This document shows, piece by piece, positions 38,932 to 47,796 of a stretch of DNA of 64,000 nt. Source of the stretch: Paracoccaceae bacterium (GTDB taxonomy: Bacteria > Pseudomonadota > Alphaproteobacteria > Rhodobacterales > Rhodobacteraceae); contig JAPOXR010000074.1 of assembly GCA_026706985.1 (NCBI GenBank), positions 1 through 64,000 on the forward strand, in the 5' to 3' direction. Below the pieces are notes generated by a model, which saw only the letters and a list, made by a program, of their open reading frames with translations, was not told where the DNA came from and did not search any database. How positions within the stretch are numbered: position 1 is the stretch's first letter; the number at the start of each line of letters is the position of its first letter. A program made the position numbers and the translations under genes.

Positions 38932-39561
38932 ATCAGCGTCCGTTGAGAGCGCCGACAGCGCTTCGCCCAACCCACCATAACCGGTTCCGCGCCTGATGTA
39001 TCGCAGTCCGAGCCGGCCAGCGCAGTCCGCAGCCAGCCGGTCGAGTTCCGGATCCTCTGTCTGCGCAAGGTAGATCAAACGGTCGTAATTGCCGAAATAC
39101 AGGCTGCGCAATTCGGGATGCTTGTCCAGTCCGAGCGGCTTCCAGACGAAGGAATCGAACTGCCGAACCAGAAAATCGGTCAGATAGAAGGCGGTGATTT
39201 CCTCATCCGCATGTTCAGCGAATTTCTCATTGCCTTCAAAGAATGAGTAGCAATGCGGGCCCTGCATCATTTCGACGCCGAGTTCACGGCAGGTTTTCCG
39301 CAGCAGACCCCCGGTGCCGCAATCCGCGTAGACAATGAAAATGGAGTCATACCGGCCACGGTTTTCATGCACCGCTTCCGCCACCGCAGCCGGAATCCGA
39401 TCCGGATAGAGGTGCAGCTGCGCCGGTAAACAGGTGAGTTCCAGATGCGTCCAGCCGTTCAGCCGTTTCAGTTCAAGAATTTCTTTTGCCAGTGCACCGC
39501 AGGCGATCAATAGAATTTGACCTCCCCCGGCATTCTGCGATTGCACTTGATCCATCATCAT
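38917..39561 (-). CDS. DUF1638 protein, linked to corrinoid methionine synthesis
   Basis: A 214-residue DUF1638 protein. It is soluble, with LIACGALAKEILELK near the start, a central FIVYADCGTGGLL and several Cys and His residues (MQGPHCYSFFEG) that might bind metal. It follows the corrinoid-protein gene by 37 bases and ends inside the end of purC. In Rhodobacterales DUF1638 genes go with split methionine synthase genes, and a role in keeping the corrinoid active or in methyl transfer has been suggested; that is not proven. The start is one of three adjacent ATGs (39561, 39558, 39555); the frame opens further upstream at 39714, but that part overlaps the corrinoid gene. Confidence 0.85.
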   Translation of the reverse strand: MMMDQVQSQNAGGGQILLIACGALAKEILELKRLNGWTHLELTCLPAQLHLYPDRIPAAVAEAVHENRGRYDSIFIVYADCGTGGLLRKTCRELGVEMMQGPHCYSFFEGNEKFAEHADEEITAFYLTDFLVRQFDSFVWKPLGLDKHPELRSLYFGNYDRLIYLAQTEDPELDRLAADCAGRLGLRYIRRGTGYGGLGEALSALSTDADSARL

Positions 39562-39598
39562 GCTGCCCGGTTTACCTTGCCCAACCGGGGAAGGGATT

Positions 39599-40306
39599 TC
39601 AACCTCCGGCCAGTATATTGTGCTTTCTGGCCATGAATTCCTTAGCCGTCTCGACCGCAACCGCCGCATCCCGGCAATAAGCGTCGGCTCCAATGGCCTT
39701 GCTGAACTCCTCATTCAACGGAGCGCCGCCCACCAGAACGACAAAATCATCGCGCAGACCCAGTTCAACTAAGCGGTCAATCACGACTTTCATATAAGGC
39801 ATGGTGGTGGTGAGCAGCGCCGACATGCCCAATATGTCCGGCTGCTCGGCTTCAAGGGCTCCAAGATAATTCTCCACCGGGTTATTGATACCGAGATCTA
39901 TCACCTCGAATCCAGCGCCTTCCATCATCATGGAAACCAGATTCTTGCCGATATCATGGATATCGCCCTTGACCGTCCCGATGACCATCTTACCCATACG
40001 CGGCGCACCGGTTTCCGCCAGGAGCGGTTTCAGGATCGACATTCCGGCTTTCATGGCATTCGCGGCCAACAGAACTTCCGGGACAAACAGGATGCCGTCA
40101 CGGAAATCGATACCGACAATACGCATGCCTTCCACCAGCGCTTCGGTCAAAACCTTATAGGGCATCCAGCCACGGCCGAGCAGGATATGCACTCCTTCCT
40201 CGACTTCTTCCTTCAGGCCGTCATAAAGGTCGTCATGCATCTGCGGAACGAGTTCATCGTCCGGCAATTCAGACAGAACAATATCTTCTTCATGATCGTC
40301 GGACAT
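39599..40306 (-). CDS. Corrinoid (B12-binding) protein of a methyltransferase system
   Basis: A methyl carrier with a cobalamin cofactor. The 235-residue protein has the four-helix cap domain (about 25-100) and the B12-binding Rossmann domain with D115-I-H117-D-I-G120 in GDIHDIGKN; His117 is the lower cobalt ligand. GMSALLTTTMPYMK and VLVGGAPLN complete the fold. It lies between the DUF1638 gene and the homocysteine methyltransferase gene, so it probably delivers methyl groups to homocysteine as part of a split MetH. It could also serve other methyltransferases such as the MttB homologue at 2984. Confidence 0.93.
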   Translation of the reverse strand: MSDDHEEDIVLSELPDDELVPQMHDDLYDGLKEEVEEGVHILLGRGWMPYKVLTEALVEGMRIVGIDFRDGILFVPEVLLAANAMKAGMSILKPLLAETGAPRMGKMVIGTVKGDIHDIGKNLVSMMMEGAGFEVIDLGINNPVENYLGALEAEQPDILGMSALLTTTMPYMKVVIDRLVELGLRDDFVVLVGGAPLNEEFSKAIGADAYCRDAAVAVETAKEFMARKHNILAGG

Positions 40307-40387
40307 GCTCAGCTCCGCTCAATCGACTGCCAACAGGATTCGCGGTTTCCTGCAAATCCGATTGTCTTGCAACCGGAAATTCAGACC

Positions 40388-41389
40388 TCACACACTCCGT
40401 CGAGGCTTGCGCCGCCTGCCACCGGTCGGGGCCGGCGGTGTCAGCGGCCCCAGCCTGCGGGTGATTTCCTCCACTTCAGGGGTTGATCCCGTGGGCACGG
40501 ATTCAAGCCGGCGGCGCATTCGCAAAAGATGCTCCGATGTGGTGCCGCAACAGCCGCCGATAATGGATGCTCCGGCATTGCGCGACAATTCGGCGAAATC
40601 CGCCATCAAATCCGGTGTGCCGTCATAGTGGATTCGGCCATCCGTGTATTTTGGAATGCCGGCGTTCGCTTTCGCGATAATCGGAGCCGGCGGCGCTGCC
40701 GCGGCCATCTCCAGAACCGTTCTCACCAAATCCGAGGACCCGACGCCGCAATTGGCGCCGAAAGCTTCCGGAGGAGGGTCGGAATCGCCGACCCATGCGT
40801 TCAGGCTGCCCGGATCAATTCCCATCATCGTCCGCCCGGAACTGTCAAAGCTCATGGTTGCGCACCATGGCATCCCGGCAGCGACGGAAGCGGCGGCGGC
40901 GGCCTCAAGCTCGCATAGATCGGACATTGTCTCAATCCATATCACGTCGGCACCACCGCGCTTCAGGCCCGAAATCTGCTCAAAAAAGATCTCTCTCGCA
41001 TCCGCCTCGGTCAATTCACCCACCGGATAGATCAGATCACCCGTGGGTCCGACAGAACCGGCAACCACAACATTTCCCTGTCCCGCATCAGCGGCCTCGC
41101 GGGCAATTTCGGCAGCCAGCCTGGCAAGATGAACGGTTTTCGATTCCGCCGCATGCAGTTTCAACCGCCGGGCATTACAACCGAAACTGTTGGTGAGAAC
41201 GATGTCGACCCCGGCGGCGACAAAAGATGCGATCAGTGCCTTGATCCGCTGTGGGTGGCTGTCATTCCACAATTCCGGCGCTTCGCCCGGCGACAATCCT
41301 GCGGCGAACAGATTGGTACCGGTGGCACCGTCCGCCAACACCCACCCGCGCTCCCGCAGCAGGCTGTGCAGCCCGTCAAGCGCGCTCAT
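40388..41389 (-). CDS. bmt: Homocysteine S-methyltransferase (betaine-homocysteine type)
   Basis: This enzyme moves a methyl group to homocysteine to make methionine. The 333-residue TIM barrel has the zinc ligands in GANCGVGSSD (about residue 210) and GGCCGTTSEH (near residue 275). GATGTNLFAAGL near residue 20 is the family N-terminal signature. It is annotated in relatives as betaine-homocysteine methyltransferase, but next to a corrinoid protein it is more likely the homocysteine-binding part of a divided MetH. The folate-binding and reactivation domains are not in the window. It is followed by the corrinoid gene after 81 bases; metA at 19230 makes the precursor. Confidence 0.9.
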   Translation of the reverse strand: MSALDGLHSLLRERGWVLADGATGTNLFAAGLSPGEAPELWNDSHPQRIKALIASFVAAGVDIVLTNSFGCNARRLKLHAAESKTVHLARLAAEIAREAADAGQGNVVVAGSVGPTGDLIYPVGELTEADAREIFFEQISGLKRGGADVIWIETMSDLCELEAAAAASVAAGMPWCATMSFDSSGRTMMGIDPGSLNAWVGDSDPPPEAFGANCGVGSSDLVRTVLEMAAAAPPAPIIAKANAGIPKYTDGRIHYDGTPDLMADFAELSRNAGASIIGGCCGTTSEHLLRMRRRLESVPTGSTPEVEEITRRLGPLTPPAPTGGRRRKPRRSV

Positions 41390-41413
41390 GTTCCGGATCC
41401 CACGATTTCCGCC

Positions 41414-41851
41414 TCAGGCAGGGTCTGACTGCGATGCCGCAGCAGCCAGATTCTGTATACGACGCACCATTGCCGTCAACCCGTTGGAACGCTGCGCCGT
41501 CAGATGTTCCCGGAGACCGAGGCGTCCGAGTTCCGCCTCCGCATCCACATACGGGACATCCTCCAGCATCACTCCGTTATAGAGTGCTTTCAGAATGGCG
41601 ATGAGTCCGCGGACAATCATCGCGTCACTGTCGCCCTCGAATGTGAACACAGTCCGGTCACCTTCCCGCAGCAGTTTCGGCAGCAGCCAGACCTGGCTTG
41701 CACATCCCTCGACTTTGGTCGCCGGAATACGGACCGCTTCCGGCAGCGGTACCATTCGGTTGCCGAGATCGATCACATAACGGTAGCGATCCTGCCATTC
41801 GTCGAGGAATTCGAAATCCTCAACGATTTCCGCAAAGCCCGAACCTGTCAA
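41414..41851 (-). CDS. sufE: SufE-family sulfur acceptor
   Basis: SufE takes persulfide sulfur from the cysteine desulfurase SufS and passes it to the Fe-S cluster scaffold. The 145-residue protein has the active Cys50 in KVEGCASQVW, and LDEWQDRYRYVIDLG near residue 16, both typical. It starts at an ATG at 41851 and lies upstream of bmt on the same strand, 24 bases away, so it may share the transcript. SufS is not in view. Confidence 0.93.
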   Translation of the reverse strand: MTGSGFAEIVEDFEFLDEWQDRYRYVIDLGNRMVPLPEAVRIPATKVEGCASQVWLLPKLLREGDRTVFTFEGDSDAMIVRGLIAILKALYNGVMLEDVPYVDAEAELGRLGLREHLTAQRSNGLTAMVRRIQNLAAAASQSDPA

Positions 41852-41893
41852 TTGCTCTCACTCCCTCCCGCAGGTGCCGAAGCATTCCGGTGG

Positions 41894-41923
41894 TTCGACA
41901 TCCGCGATTCAGTCCGGTATAGT
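41894..41923 (+). promoter_or_regulatory. Promoter of the lipoprotein gene
   Basis: TTCGAC (41894-41899) and TATAGT (41918-41923) with 18-base spacing. The lipoprotein ATG at 41969 follows 45 bases on, with GGAAGGA near it. Confidence 0.45.
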
Positions 41924-41968
41924 TGTGCCCCTTAACTCGGTTTCCAATACGTCGGAAGGACGACTGAA

Positions 41969-42445
41969 ATGAAGCGCTTTCTTTTTGCAGCCACTATCCT
42001 GTCATTTCTGGCTGGCTGTTCGAATTTCGATTCGGGCAATCTGAACCCGATGAACTGGTTTGAACGCGATAACACGCAAACTGCATCCGCACCCGACCCG
42101 GTTGCTGTCATTGACAGCCGGGAGTTGCTGCCGCAGGTCACCGAAGTTACCCAGTTGCAGATATCAAACGGTTTGGTCGTGCTGGCCAAAGGCCTGCCGC
42201 CGACGCAGGGATTCTGGGATCCGGTTCTGGTTCCGACCAATGATGAATTGCCGATTGACGGCGTTCTCACCTATGAACTCAGGGCCTCGGGACCGACCGA
42301 TGAGGTTGTGGAAGGCACAGAAGAAAGCCGGGAAATTCAAGCCGCCCGCACCATCACCTCTGACATGCTCGAGAATGTGGCCGTTATCCGCGTCGTCGCT
42401 CTGGCCAACCATTGGGATCTCGTGGTCAGCGCACCGGGCAACTAA
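41969..42445 (+). CDS. Small lipoprotein of unknown function
   Basis: The first 17 residues form a lipoprotein signal with the lipobox LAGC, the Cys being acylated after cleavage, so it is membrane-anchored at the periplasmic side. The mature 140-residue part is acidic and has no recognised domain; it has a Pro-rich start and a compact beta-rich end (VLTYELRASGP, RVVALANHWDLVV). Relatives are known only as hypothetical in alphaproteobacteria. The end overlaps rnd by 4 bases on the other strand. Confidence 0.75.
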   Translation: MKRFLFAATILSFLAGCSNFDSGNLNPMNWFERDNTQTASAPDPVAVIDSRELLPQVTEVTQLQISNGLVVLAKGLPPTQGFWDPVLVPTNDELPIDGVLTYELRASGPTDEVVEGTEESREIQAARTITSDMLENVAVIRVVALANHWDLVVSAPGN

Positions 42446-43596
42446 AGCGTGACCAGCCTGGTCGTACCCTGCTTCATCGTCAGGGCTGCGCGTCCTGCGC
42501 ATAGTTCCAGCGCATCCTCGCCGAATTGAACCCTCCGCCAGCCCTGCAAAGGTCTGGCGGATGGATTCCCGGACGCGACCTGCACCAGATCTTCGCTGGT
42601 GGCGATGAGACGTTCAGCGACGCCGATTTCTTTCGCTTTCATCTTGAGCAGGACGCGCAGCATTTCAATTTCCGGCCGGGGTTCCGACTGGGCCCGCCGG
42701 CCCGTTGCTGGAAACCTGTCTGGAGCCGCCTCAAGCCCGGCCCGGACAGCGGCCAGTAATTCATCCGTGTATTTTCCGGATTTGAAATGGTTGGGAAGAA
42801 AGCGGGAATTCTGCAGGCTCCTGCGATTCGTCGGGCGGGAACCCGCCAATTCCAACAGTGCCTTGTCCGGAACAATCCAGTTGCGGGGACGATTCTGCCG
42901 CTGAGCCATCAATTCGCGAAATTTTGCCAATTCGCACAACACCGCCCGGTAGGCCGTGGTTCCGTTGCCGCGCTTGAGGCGCAGCCAGGCATCCTCGGGG
43001 TCAGTGTGGTATGTTGAGGGGTTGATCAAAGTGGCGATCTCTTCGCCGATCCAGTCAATGCGGCTGTTTTTCCGCAACCGGTTGCACAACTCCACATAAA
43101 TCGGCCTGAGATAATCCACATCTGCGGCGGCGTAACGAAGCTGTCGTTCAGACAGCGGCCGGACCGACCAGTCGGTGATTTTCGGCGCTTTGTCCGTCTT
43201 CGCGCCGGCAATATCCTGAACAAGCACATCATATCCGACCTGGTCACCATAACCGCATACCATGGCGGCGATCTGGGTGTCGAACAGAGGTTCCGGCAGC
43301 ACCCCCAGCTGCAAATGAAAGATCTCCAGATCCTGCCGGGCGGCATGCAGAACCTTCACGGTTTTCTCGTCGAGCAACAGCCCACTCAGCGGTTGTAGCG
43401 ACAATTGCGGGGACAGCGTATCAAACAGGGCAAGACTGCCCGGCCCGTCGCCGGGATACGCCATCTGCAGAAGGCAAAGCCGGGGATAGTAGGTTTTCTC
43501 GCGGAGAAACTCGGTATCCAGCGTCACAAAATCATGCCGCCCGGCCCGGTCACAGAATTCCTGCAACTGCTCGGTCGTGGTTTTCAGTTCAAACAC
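42442..43596 (-). CDS. rnd: Ribonuclease D
   Basis: RNase D trims 3' ends of tRNA and other small RNA. The 384-residue protein has the DEDD exonuclease motifs: DTEFLRE (Asp/Glu near residue 26), the FHLQLGVLPEPLFDTQIAAM segment with Asp, and YAAADVDYL with Asp in the third. One or two HRDC domains follow. The start is uncertain: GTG at 43596 with GCGGA 9 bases ahead, or TTG at 43605. It is convergent with the lipoprotein gene. Confidence 0.92.
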   Translation of the reverse strand: MFELKTTTEQLQEFCDRAGRHDFVTLDTEFLREKTYYPRLCLLQMAYPGDGPGSLALFDTLSPQLSLQPLSGLLLDEKTVKVLHAARQDLEIFHLQLGVLPEPLFDTQIAAMVCGYGDQVGYDVLVQDIAGAKTDKAPKITDWSVRPLSERQLRYAAADVDYLRPIYVELCNRLRKNSRIDWIGEEIATLINPSTYHTDPEDAWLRLKRGNGTTAYRAVLCELAKFRELMAQRQNRPRNWIVPDKALLELAGSRPTNRRSLQNSRFLPNHFKSGKYTDELLAAVRAGLEAAPDRFPATGRRAQSEPRPEIEMLRVLLKMKAKEIGVAERLIATSEDLVQVASGNPSARPLQGWRRVQFGEDALELCAGRAALTMKQGTTRLVTL

Positions 43597-43793
43597 AGGC
43601 AGCAATCCGCACAGAGTGATTTCCCTATTCGCCGGACATGGAAGGCCCCAATACAGGCGCTCAGCCGCTGCCGCAACTTCGCTGAAAATTCGGTAGTGTC
43701 TCAGTTTGAAATCGTGGCGGCGATGAGTAAGAAATATGGTATTTAACGTTTACCATAAGATCATAGATACAGAGAAATCAGGAAACACCGTTC

Positions 43794-43952
43794 ATGCCTG
43801 AAGGCCCTCAGGGACAGCGCCGACCGTCGGATGTCGTCGGATGCGCTGTAACGGTCGCGAAGATTGCGACCGGTGAACTGGATGACACTGTCGGCAAGCC
43901 CCGCCAGCCCAACAAAGCCGAAGGTGATCGCATGACACTGGTGTCAGACTAA
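43794..43952 (+). CDS. Small ORF (52 aa), RPSDV-type small protein
   Basis: An ATG at 43794 opens a 52-codon frame: MPEGPQGQRRPSDVVGC, AVTVAKIATGELDDT and a basic, Pro/Lys-rich part ending TLVSD. The RPSDV...ATGE pattern recalls small proteins common in alphaproteobacteria that are annotated only as hypothetical, in which a longer Ala/Arg-rich tail follows. Here that tail is missing, so the gene may be cut short. The ribosome-binding site is weak (AGGA about 11 bases upstream). The rest of the 43606-44222 gap holds nothing else that looks coding. Confidence 0.5.
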   Translation: MPEGPQGQRRPSDVVGCAVTVAKIATGELDDTVGKPRQPNKAEGDRMTLVSD

Positions 43953-44222
43953 TCGGCCCTTGCCCGACCGCTCAGCTCCGGCTCTTGTCCACATTATCTG
44001 GTGAAAGGTTCCGGTCCGGAACAACCGGCAATTTCAACATTCCCGGCCTGCGGAATTTTCAGCCGGCAGGCCTGCTTGGGCCAAGAACGCATCATGGGCC
44101 GGGAGATATGCGGATCGCGGAATTGAAGGCGATCCATGGGCGGCGGCTGTGTTGTTCGGCGTATCGGATTGGATTTCTTTCCTATAGGTTTTTTTTGCCG
44201 GCCAGGATGGGAGAAACAACGC

Positions 44223-44657
44223 ATGCGCGCATTGATACAACGGGTGACCGAAGCGTCGGTGGAGGTTGCGGGTCAGCCGACGGCCTGCATCGGCAAAGGT
44301 CTGCTGATACTGATCTGCGCAATGGCGGATGACGATTATGGACATGTCGCACCTTTGGCGAGAAAGATCGCGAATCTGCGAATCTTCGCCGACGATGAGG
44401 GCAAAATGAACCTTTCCATCCAATCCGTGGGGGGTGCCGCACTCATTGTCAGCCAATTCACCCTGGCCGCTGATACATCCCGCGGCAACCGGCCCGGTTT
44501 TTCGCGTGCCGCCGCCCCAATGATCGGGCGGACACTCTATGAGGGTTTTGTCGCCGAGATGCGAAACTATTGTGAAGTTCAGACCGGGAGTTTCGGTGCA
44601 GAGATGGCTGTCCGCCTGACGAATGACGGTCCTGCCACATTCTGGCTCGAAATGTGA
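44223..44657 (+). CDS. dtd: D-aminoacyl-tRNA deacylase
   Basis: Dtd frees tRNA charged with D-amino acids or mis-charged with glycine. The 144-residue protein has the family SQFTL at 77-81 and [10 protein letters not shown] at the C-terminus. [15 protein letters not shown] is the standard start, so the ATG at 44223 is right; it follows GGGAGAA. The frame opens at 44136. A tRNA gene follows on the other strand. Confidence 0.95.
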   Translation: MRALIQRVTEASVEVAGQPTACIGKGLLILICAMADDDYGHVAPLARKIANLRIFADDEGKMNLSIQSVGGAALIVSQFTLAADTSRGNRPGFSRAAAPMIGRTLYEGFVAEMRNYCEVQTGSFGAEMAVRLTNDGPATFWLEM

Positions 44658-44664
44658 GTGAGTT

Positions 44665-44739
44665 TGGCTCCGGCGGCAGGATTCGAACCTGCGACCAATT
44701 GATTAACAGTCAACTGCTCTACCGCTGAGCTACGCCGGA
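44665..44739 (-). tRNA. tRNA-Asn (anticodon GTT)
   Basis: Cloverleaf on the minus strand: acceptor TCCGGCG/CGCCGGA, anticodon loop CTGTTAA giving GTT, T-loop TTCGAAT. The 3' CCA is encoded (44665-44667). Confidence 0.95.
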
Positions 44740-44778
44740 ACAGCGCCGGTAACTAACAGCCGAAGGTCACATTGTCCA

Positions 44779-45681
44779 TCAATTATGCCCGTCCGGCAGG
44801 GTAAAAATCTGTTCGGAACCGGATGGGTGCCGCCGCGCCATGCTCCGCTTTTCGAGATCAATCAAATGCGCCAACACAACACGTCCGGCCATCGGCATCA
44901 GCACCAGTGGCAACTCCCGGTAGATCCGGCGGGCCAGTTCACCGGCGCTTCCCGGCATGATTTTGAGTTCCGCCAGTATCTGCTCCTCCCGCTCCAGCCG
45001 GTGGTCAATCTGGTAGGCAATCATGCCATGCGGGTCTTCAATGACGCCGCCATGGCCCGGAAAATAAACCGATTCACAGCGCTGAGACAGGCGCTGCAGT
45101 GAATCTCTGAAATCACCCATGTCTCCCTGAGGTGGTGAGATGACCGTGGTTGACCACGCCATCAGATGATCACCCGAAAAGATGACATTCTCCTCCTGCC
45201 AGGCGATGCAGATATGGTTGGTGAAATGTCCGGGAGTCCAAAGGCATTCCAGCGTCCACTCGTCGCAGGATAGTATTTCACCATCGGCAAGCTCGATGTC
45301 GGCACGGAACTGACGGTCGATGCCGAACTCCGCATCAGTGCTTTCAATGGCACCGGGCCGACCGGGATGCGCGTAGAGCGGCGCTCCGGTGGCCGCGGCA
45401 AGACGGGGAGCCAAAGCGCTGTGATCGATATGAGAATGGGTCACGATAATCGCCTCAATGCCGCCGCTCCCGCGGGTGGTCTCAATGATGGTATCAAGAT
45501 GCCCGTCATGATCGGGTCCCGGGTCAAGCACCGCGATTGCGTGGTTGCCGATCAAATAGGTATTTGTTCCGGTGAAAGTCATCGCCGACGGGTTCGGTGC
45601 CACGATCCGGCGCAATCCCGGCCGCAGCGTTTCCGCCTCCCCCACAGCCGGGTGAAAATTTCGATTGAACGGGTTTTTCAC
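44779..45681 (-). CDS. MBL-fold metallohydrolase
   Basis: A 300-residue metallo-beta-lactamase-fold hydrolase. The metal-binding motif is THSHIDHSA near residue 81; further His residues occur in CLWTPGHFTNHIC and YFPGHGGVIEDP. The C-terminal part (about 215-290) resembles the winged-helix end of the LACTB2/RNase Z-like group. The substrate is unknown. The ATG at 45681 is divergent from the histidine kinase gene. Confidence 0.88.
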   Translation of the reverse strand: MKNPFNRNFHPAVGEAETLRPGLRRIVAPNPSAMTFTGTNTYLIGNHAIAVLDPGPDHDGHLDTIIETTRGSGGIEAIIVTHSHIDHSALAPRLAAATGAPLYAHPGRPGAIESTDAEFGIDRQFRADIELADGEILSCDEWTLECLWTPGHFTNHICIAWQEENVIFSGDHLMAWSTTVISPPQGDMGDFRDSLQRLSQRCESVYFPGHGGVIEDPHGMIAYQIDHRLEREEQILAELKIMPGSAGELARRIYRELPLVLMPMAGRVVLAHLIDLEKRSMARRHPSGSEQIFTLPDGHN

Positions 45682-45728
45682 TTTTCAATTCCTTGCCCGA
45701 AACCGGGATTGACACTAGATTTCACCGC

Positions 45729-47156
45729 ATGACAAGCGATGCATCTGCGGCTGTGGCAACTCAGCGGCGCGGAAGGAGACGAACCTTCCTGCCGAAAGGA
45801 CTTCGCGGCAGAGCGGTGCTGATTCTTCTGTTTCCGGTGATTATGACGCAGCTGGTGCTGGCTGCTGTGTTTATCCAGAAGCACCACGACCGGGTGACGC
45901 GGCAGATGGTTGCCAATGTCGTCCCGCATCTGCGTATCGTGCTGTCACGCATTAACTCTGCCACGAATATCGAGGATGCGCGCGAGAAGATCACACCCAG
46001 TGTCGTCGCCGGCAAACTGACCGTTGTATTTGCGCAGAAAGCGGTTCAGGAGGATCTCGCGGACAAGCGCCTGTTTTATGATTTTTCCGGATTGGTGGTC
46101 ATCGACACGATCCGCGAAGCATTGCCGAGTGTGACACAGATCGATCTCACACCGAATATGGACAGGAGTTTCACCATCCGTGCGGCGACATCGCTCGGCA
46201 ATGTCGAACTGCATCTGGCCCGGAACAGTGTCTCGCCGTCAAACCCGCAACAACTGCTCATTTTGATGGCATTCACCGGAATAATTCTCACCGCCATCGC
46301 CTACGCCTATCTGCGAAACCAGCTGAAACCCATCATCCGCTTGGCAGCTGCATCGAAAGCGTTCGGCAAGGGGCAGCGGATTGAACTCGCCGAGGCCGGT
46401 GCCACCGAAGTCCGCGAAGCCACCCGAGCCTTCCTGGGAATGCGGGATCGGATCGACAATCATATCGAGCAGCGCACACAGATGCTGTCTAATATCAGCC
46501 ATGATCTGAAAACCCCGTTGACCCGCCTCCGGGTCGGTCTGGAGTTGCTTGAAAAAACGCCGGAGACCGCTGAACTGATTGCCGACGTCAAACATATGAC
46601 CGCGATGGTCGAGGAGTTTCTCGAATTCAGCAGGGATTCAAAACTGGAAGAGACCGTGCTTGTGGATGTCAACGCGCTCGCGGATCAGATCGTTGACGGC
46701 GCACGCCGTCCGGAGCGGAAACTGAGTTTGGTCATGGACACGAATTCCACGGTTGACCTGGCGGTGAACATCAAGCCCAGTTCAACCCGGAGAGCCGTGC
46801 AGAATTTGGTGTTGAATGCCTTTGATCACGCTTCGGAAACCCGGCTGACAATCCGGGCCGATGGCCGGCTTCTGACCTTCATCGTGGAGGATAATGGTCC
46901 CGGAATTCCTGAGGATCAGCGTGAACTCGCCTGCAGCCCCTTCGTGCGCCTGGATTCCTCGCGCAGTCCCACCAGCGCCGGTGGAATTGGCCTGGGATTG
47001 TCGATTGCCGAGGATGCGGCCATCAACCAGGGTGGCAGCCTCAGTCTCGCCTCAAGTTCCGATTTAGGCGGGTTGAAAGCCACCCTTTCCCTGCCAATTT
47101 CCTCGGCTTGGCCGCGTATGGCGACAACCGCCAACCGACCGGCGGGTGACTGGTAG
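45729..47156 (+). CDS. Sensor histidine kinase, EnvZ type
   Basis: A 475-residue membrane sensor kinase. Helices lie at about 28-49 and 180-205 and enclose a periplasmic sensor domain of about 130 residues. A HAMP linker and then the H-box LSNISHDLKTPLTRLR follow, with phospho-acceptor His258. The ATPase part has the N-box NLVLNAFDHAS, the VEDNGPGIPE G1 box and GGIGLGLSIAEDAA. No response regulator gene is adjacent in the window. The ATG at 45729 is preferred to the TTG at 45693. The last codon and stop overlap the 3' end of the tRNA gene on the other strand. Confidence 0.92.
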   Translation: MTSDASAAVATQRRGRRRTFLPKGLRGRAVLILLFPVIMTQLVLAAVFIQKHHDRVTRQMVANVVPHLRIVLSRINSATNIEDAREKITPSVVAGKLTVVFAQKAVQEDLADKRLFYDFSGLVVIDTIREALPSVTQIDLTPNMDRSFTIRAATSLGNVELHLARNSVSPSNPQQLLILMAFTGIILTAIAYAYLRNQLKPIIRLAAASKAFGKGQRIELAEAGATEVREATRAFLGMRDRIDNHIEQRTQMLSNISHDLKTPLTRLRVGLELLEKTPETAELIADVKHMTAMVEEFLEFSRDSKLEETVLVDVNALADQIVDGARRPERKLSLVMDTNSTVDLAVNIKPSSTRRAVQNLVLNAFDHASETRLTIRADGRLLTFIVEDNGPGIPEDQRELACSPFVRLDSSRSPTSAGGIGLGLSIAEDAAINQGGSLSLASSSDLGGLKATLSLPISSAWPRMATTANRPAGDW

Positions 47157-47226
47157 GCCCGGAGGGATTTGAACCCCCAACCAAAGCGTTATGAGCGCTC
47201 TGCTCTAACCGTTGAGCTACGGGCCT
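47151..47226 (-). tRNA. tRNA with anticodon CAT (elongator Met or Ile2)
   Basis: Minus-strand cloverleaf: acceptor AGGCCCG/CGGGCCT, anticodon loop CTCATAA giving CAT, T-loop TTCAAAT and an encoded CCA (47151-47153). The AGAGCAG...CTCATAA...CTTTGGT pattern looks like tRNA-Ile2, whose CAT becomes lysidine-modified, but elongator tRNA-Met cannot be excluded by eye. Confidence 0.9.
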
Positions 47227-47275
47227 CCTGCGATCAGTCTTAGGAAACACCACCGCACCGGTCAACCCGCCACTC

Positions 47276-47695
47276 TCAACCGACAAGTTCAATGCCGGCA
47301 AAGAAGAAACCGATTTCAACCGCCGCAGTATCGCCGGCGTCCGAGCCGTGGACCGAATTTTCCGTCAACGACAACGCAAACCGATTACGGATTGTTCCCG
47401 CATCAGCATCGGCAGGATTGGTTGCGCCCATTATTTCACGGTTGCGGCTGATCGCTTTCTCACCCTCCAGAACCTGCACAAGCACCGGCCCGGAGGTCAT
47501 GAATTCACATAATTCCCCGAAAAATGGCCGTTCACGATGCACGCTGTAGAATTCCATTGCCTGCGCCAGGGTGAGTTGGATCCGTTTTTGTGCGACGATG
47601 CGCAGTCCTCCCTCTTCGAGTATAGCGTTGATCTGTCCGGTCAGGTTCCTCTTTGTCGCATCCGGCTTGATGATGGAGAGGGTTCTTTCTGTCAC
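47276..47695 (-). CDS. ndk: Nucleoside diphosphate kinase
   Basis: Ndk moves the gamma phosphate among nucleoside triphosphates. The 139-residue protein is the standard length, with catalytic His116 in NSVHGSD and the substrate-binding [11 protein letters not shown] at 7-17. The GTG at 47695 is preferred (AAAGG 8 bases upstream, giving [12 protein letters not shown]); the ATG at 47710 would lengthen it by five. The tRNA-CAT gene lies just downstream. Confidence 0.95.
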   Translation of the reverse strand: MTERTLSIIKPDATKRNLTGQINAILEEGGLRIVAQKRIQLTLAQAMEFYSVHRERPFFGELCEFMTSGPVLVQVLEGEKAISRNREIMGATNPADADAGTIRNRFALSLTENSVHGSDAGDTAAVEIGFFFAGIELVG

Positions 47696-47796
47696 AGTGA
47701 TGCCTTTCATCTGTATTCAGCATTGCAATCGATAAGGGCACTGTGCCCGTAACATTCTGCATTGCGTTTGCAACCCCGTGAGCGGCTGATGCCGGC

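Noticed and set aside
43985-44332. 115-codon plus-strand frame before dtd
   Set aside because: It runs into dtd in another frame and has no recognisable domain.
47041-47319. Minus-strand 92-codon frame over the tRNA-CAT gene
   Set aside because: RPVAQRLEQSAHNALVGGSN is another well-known false translation over tRNA genes.
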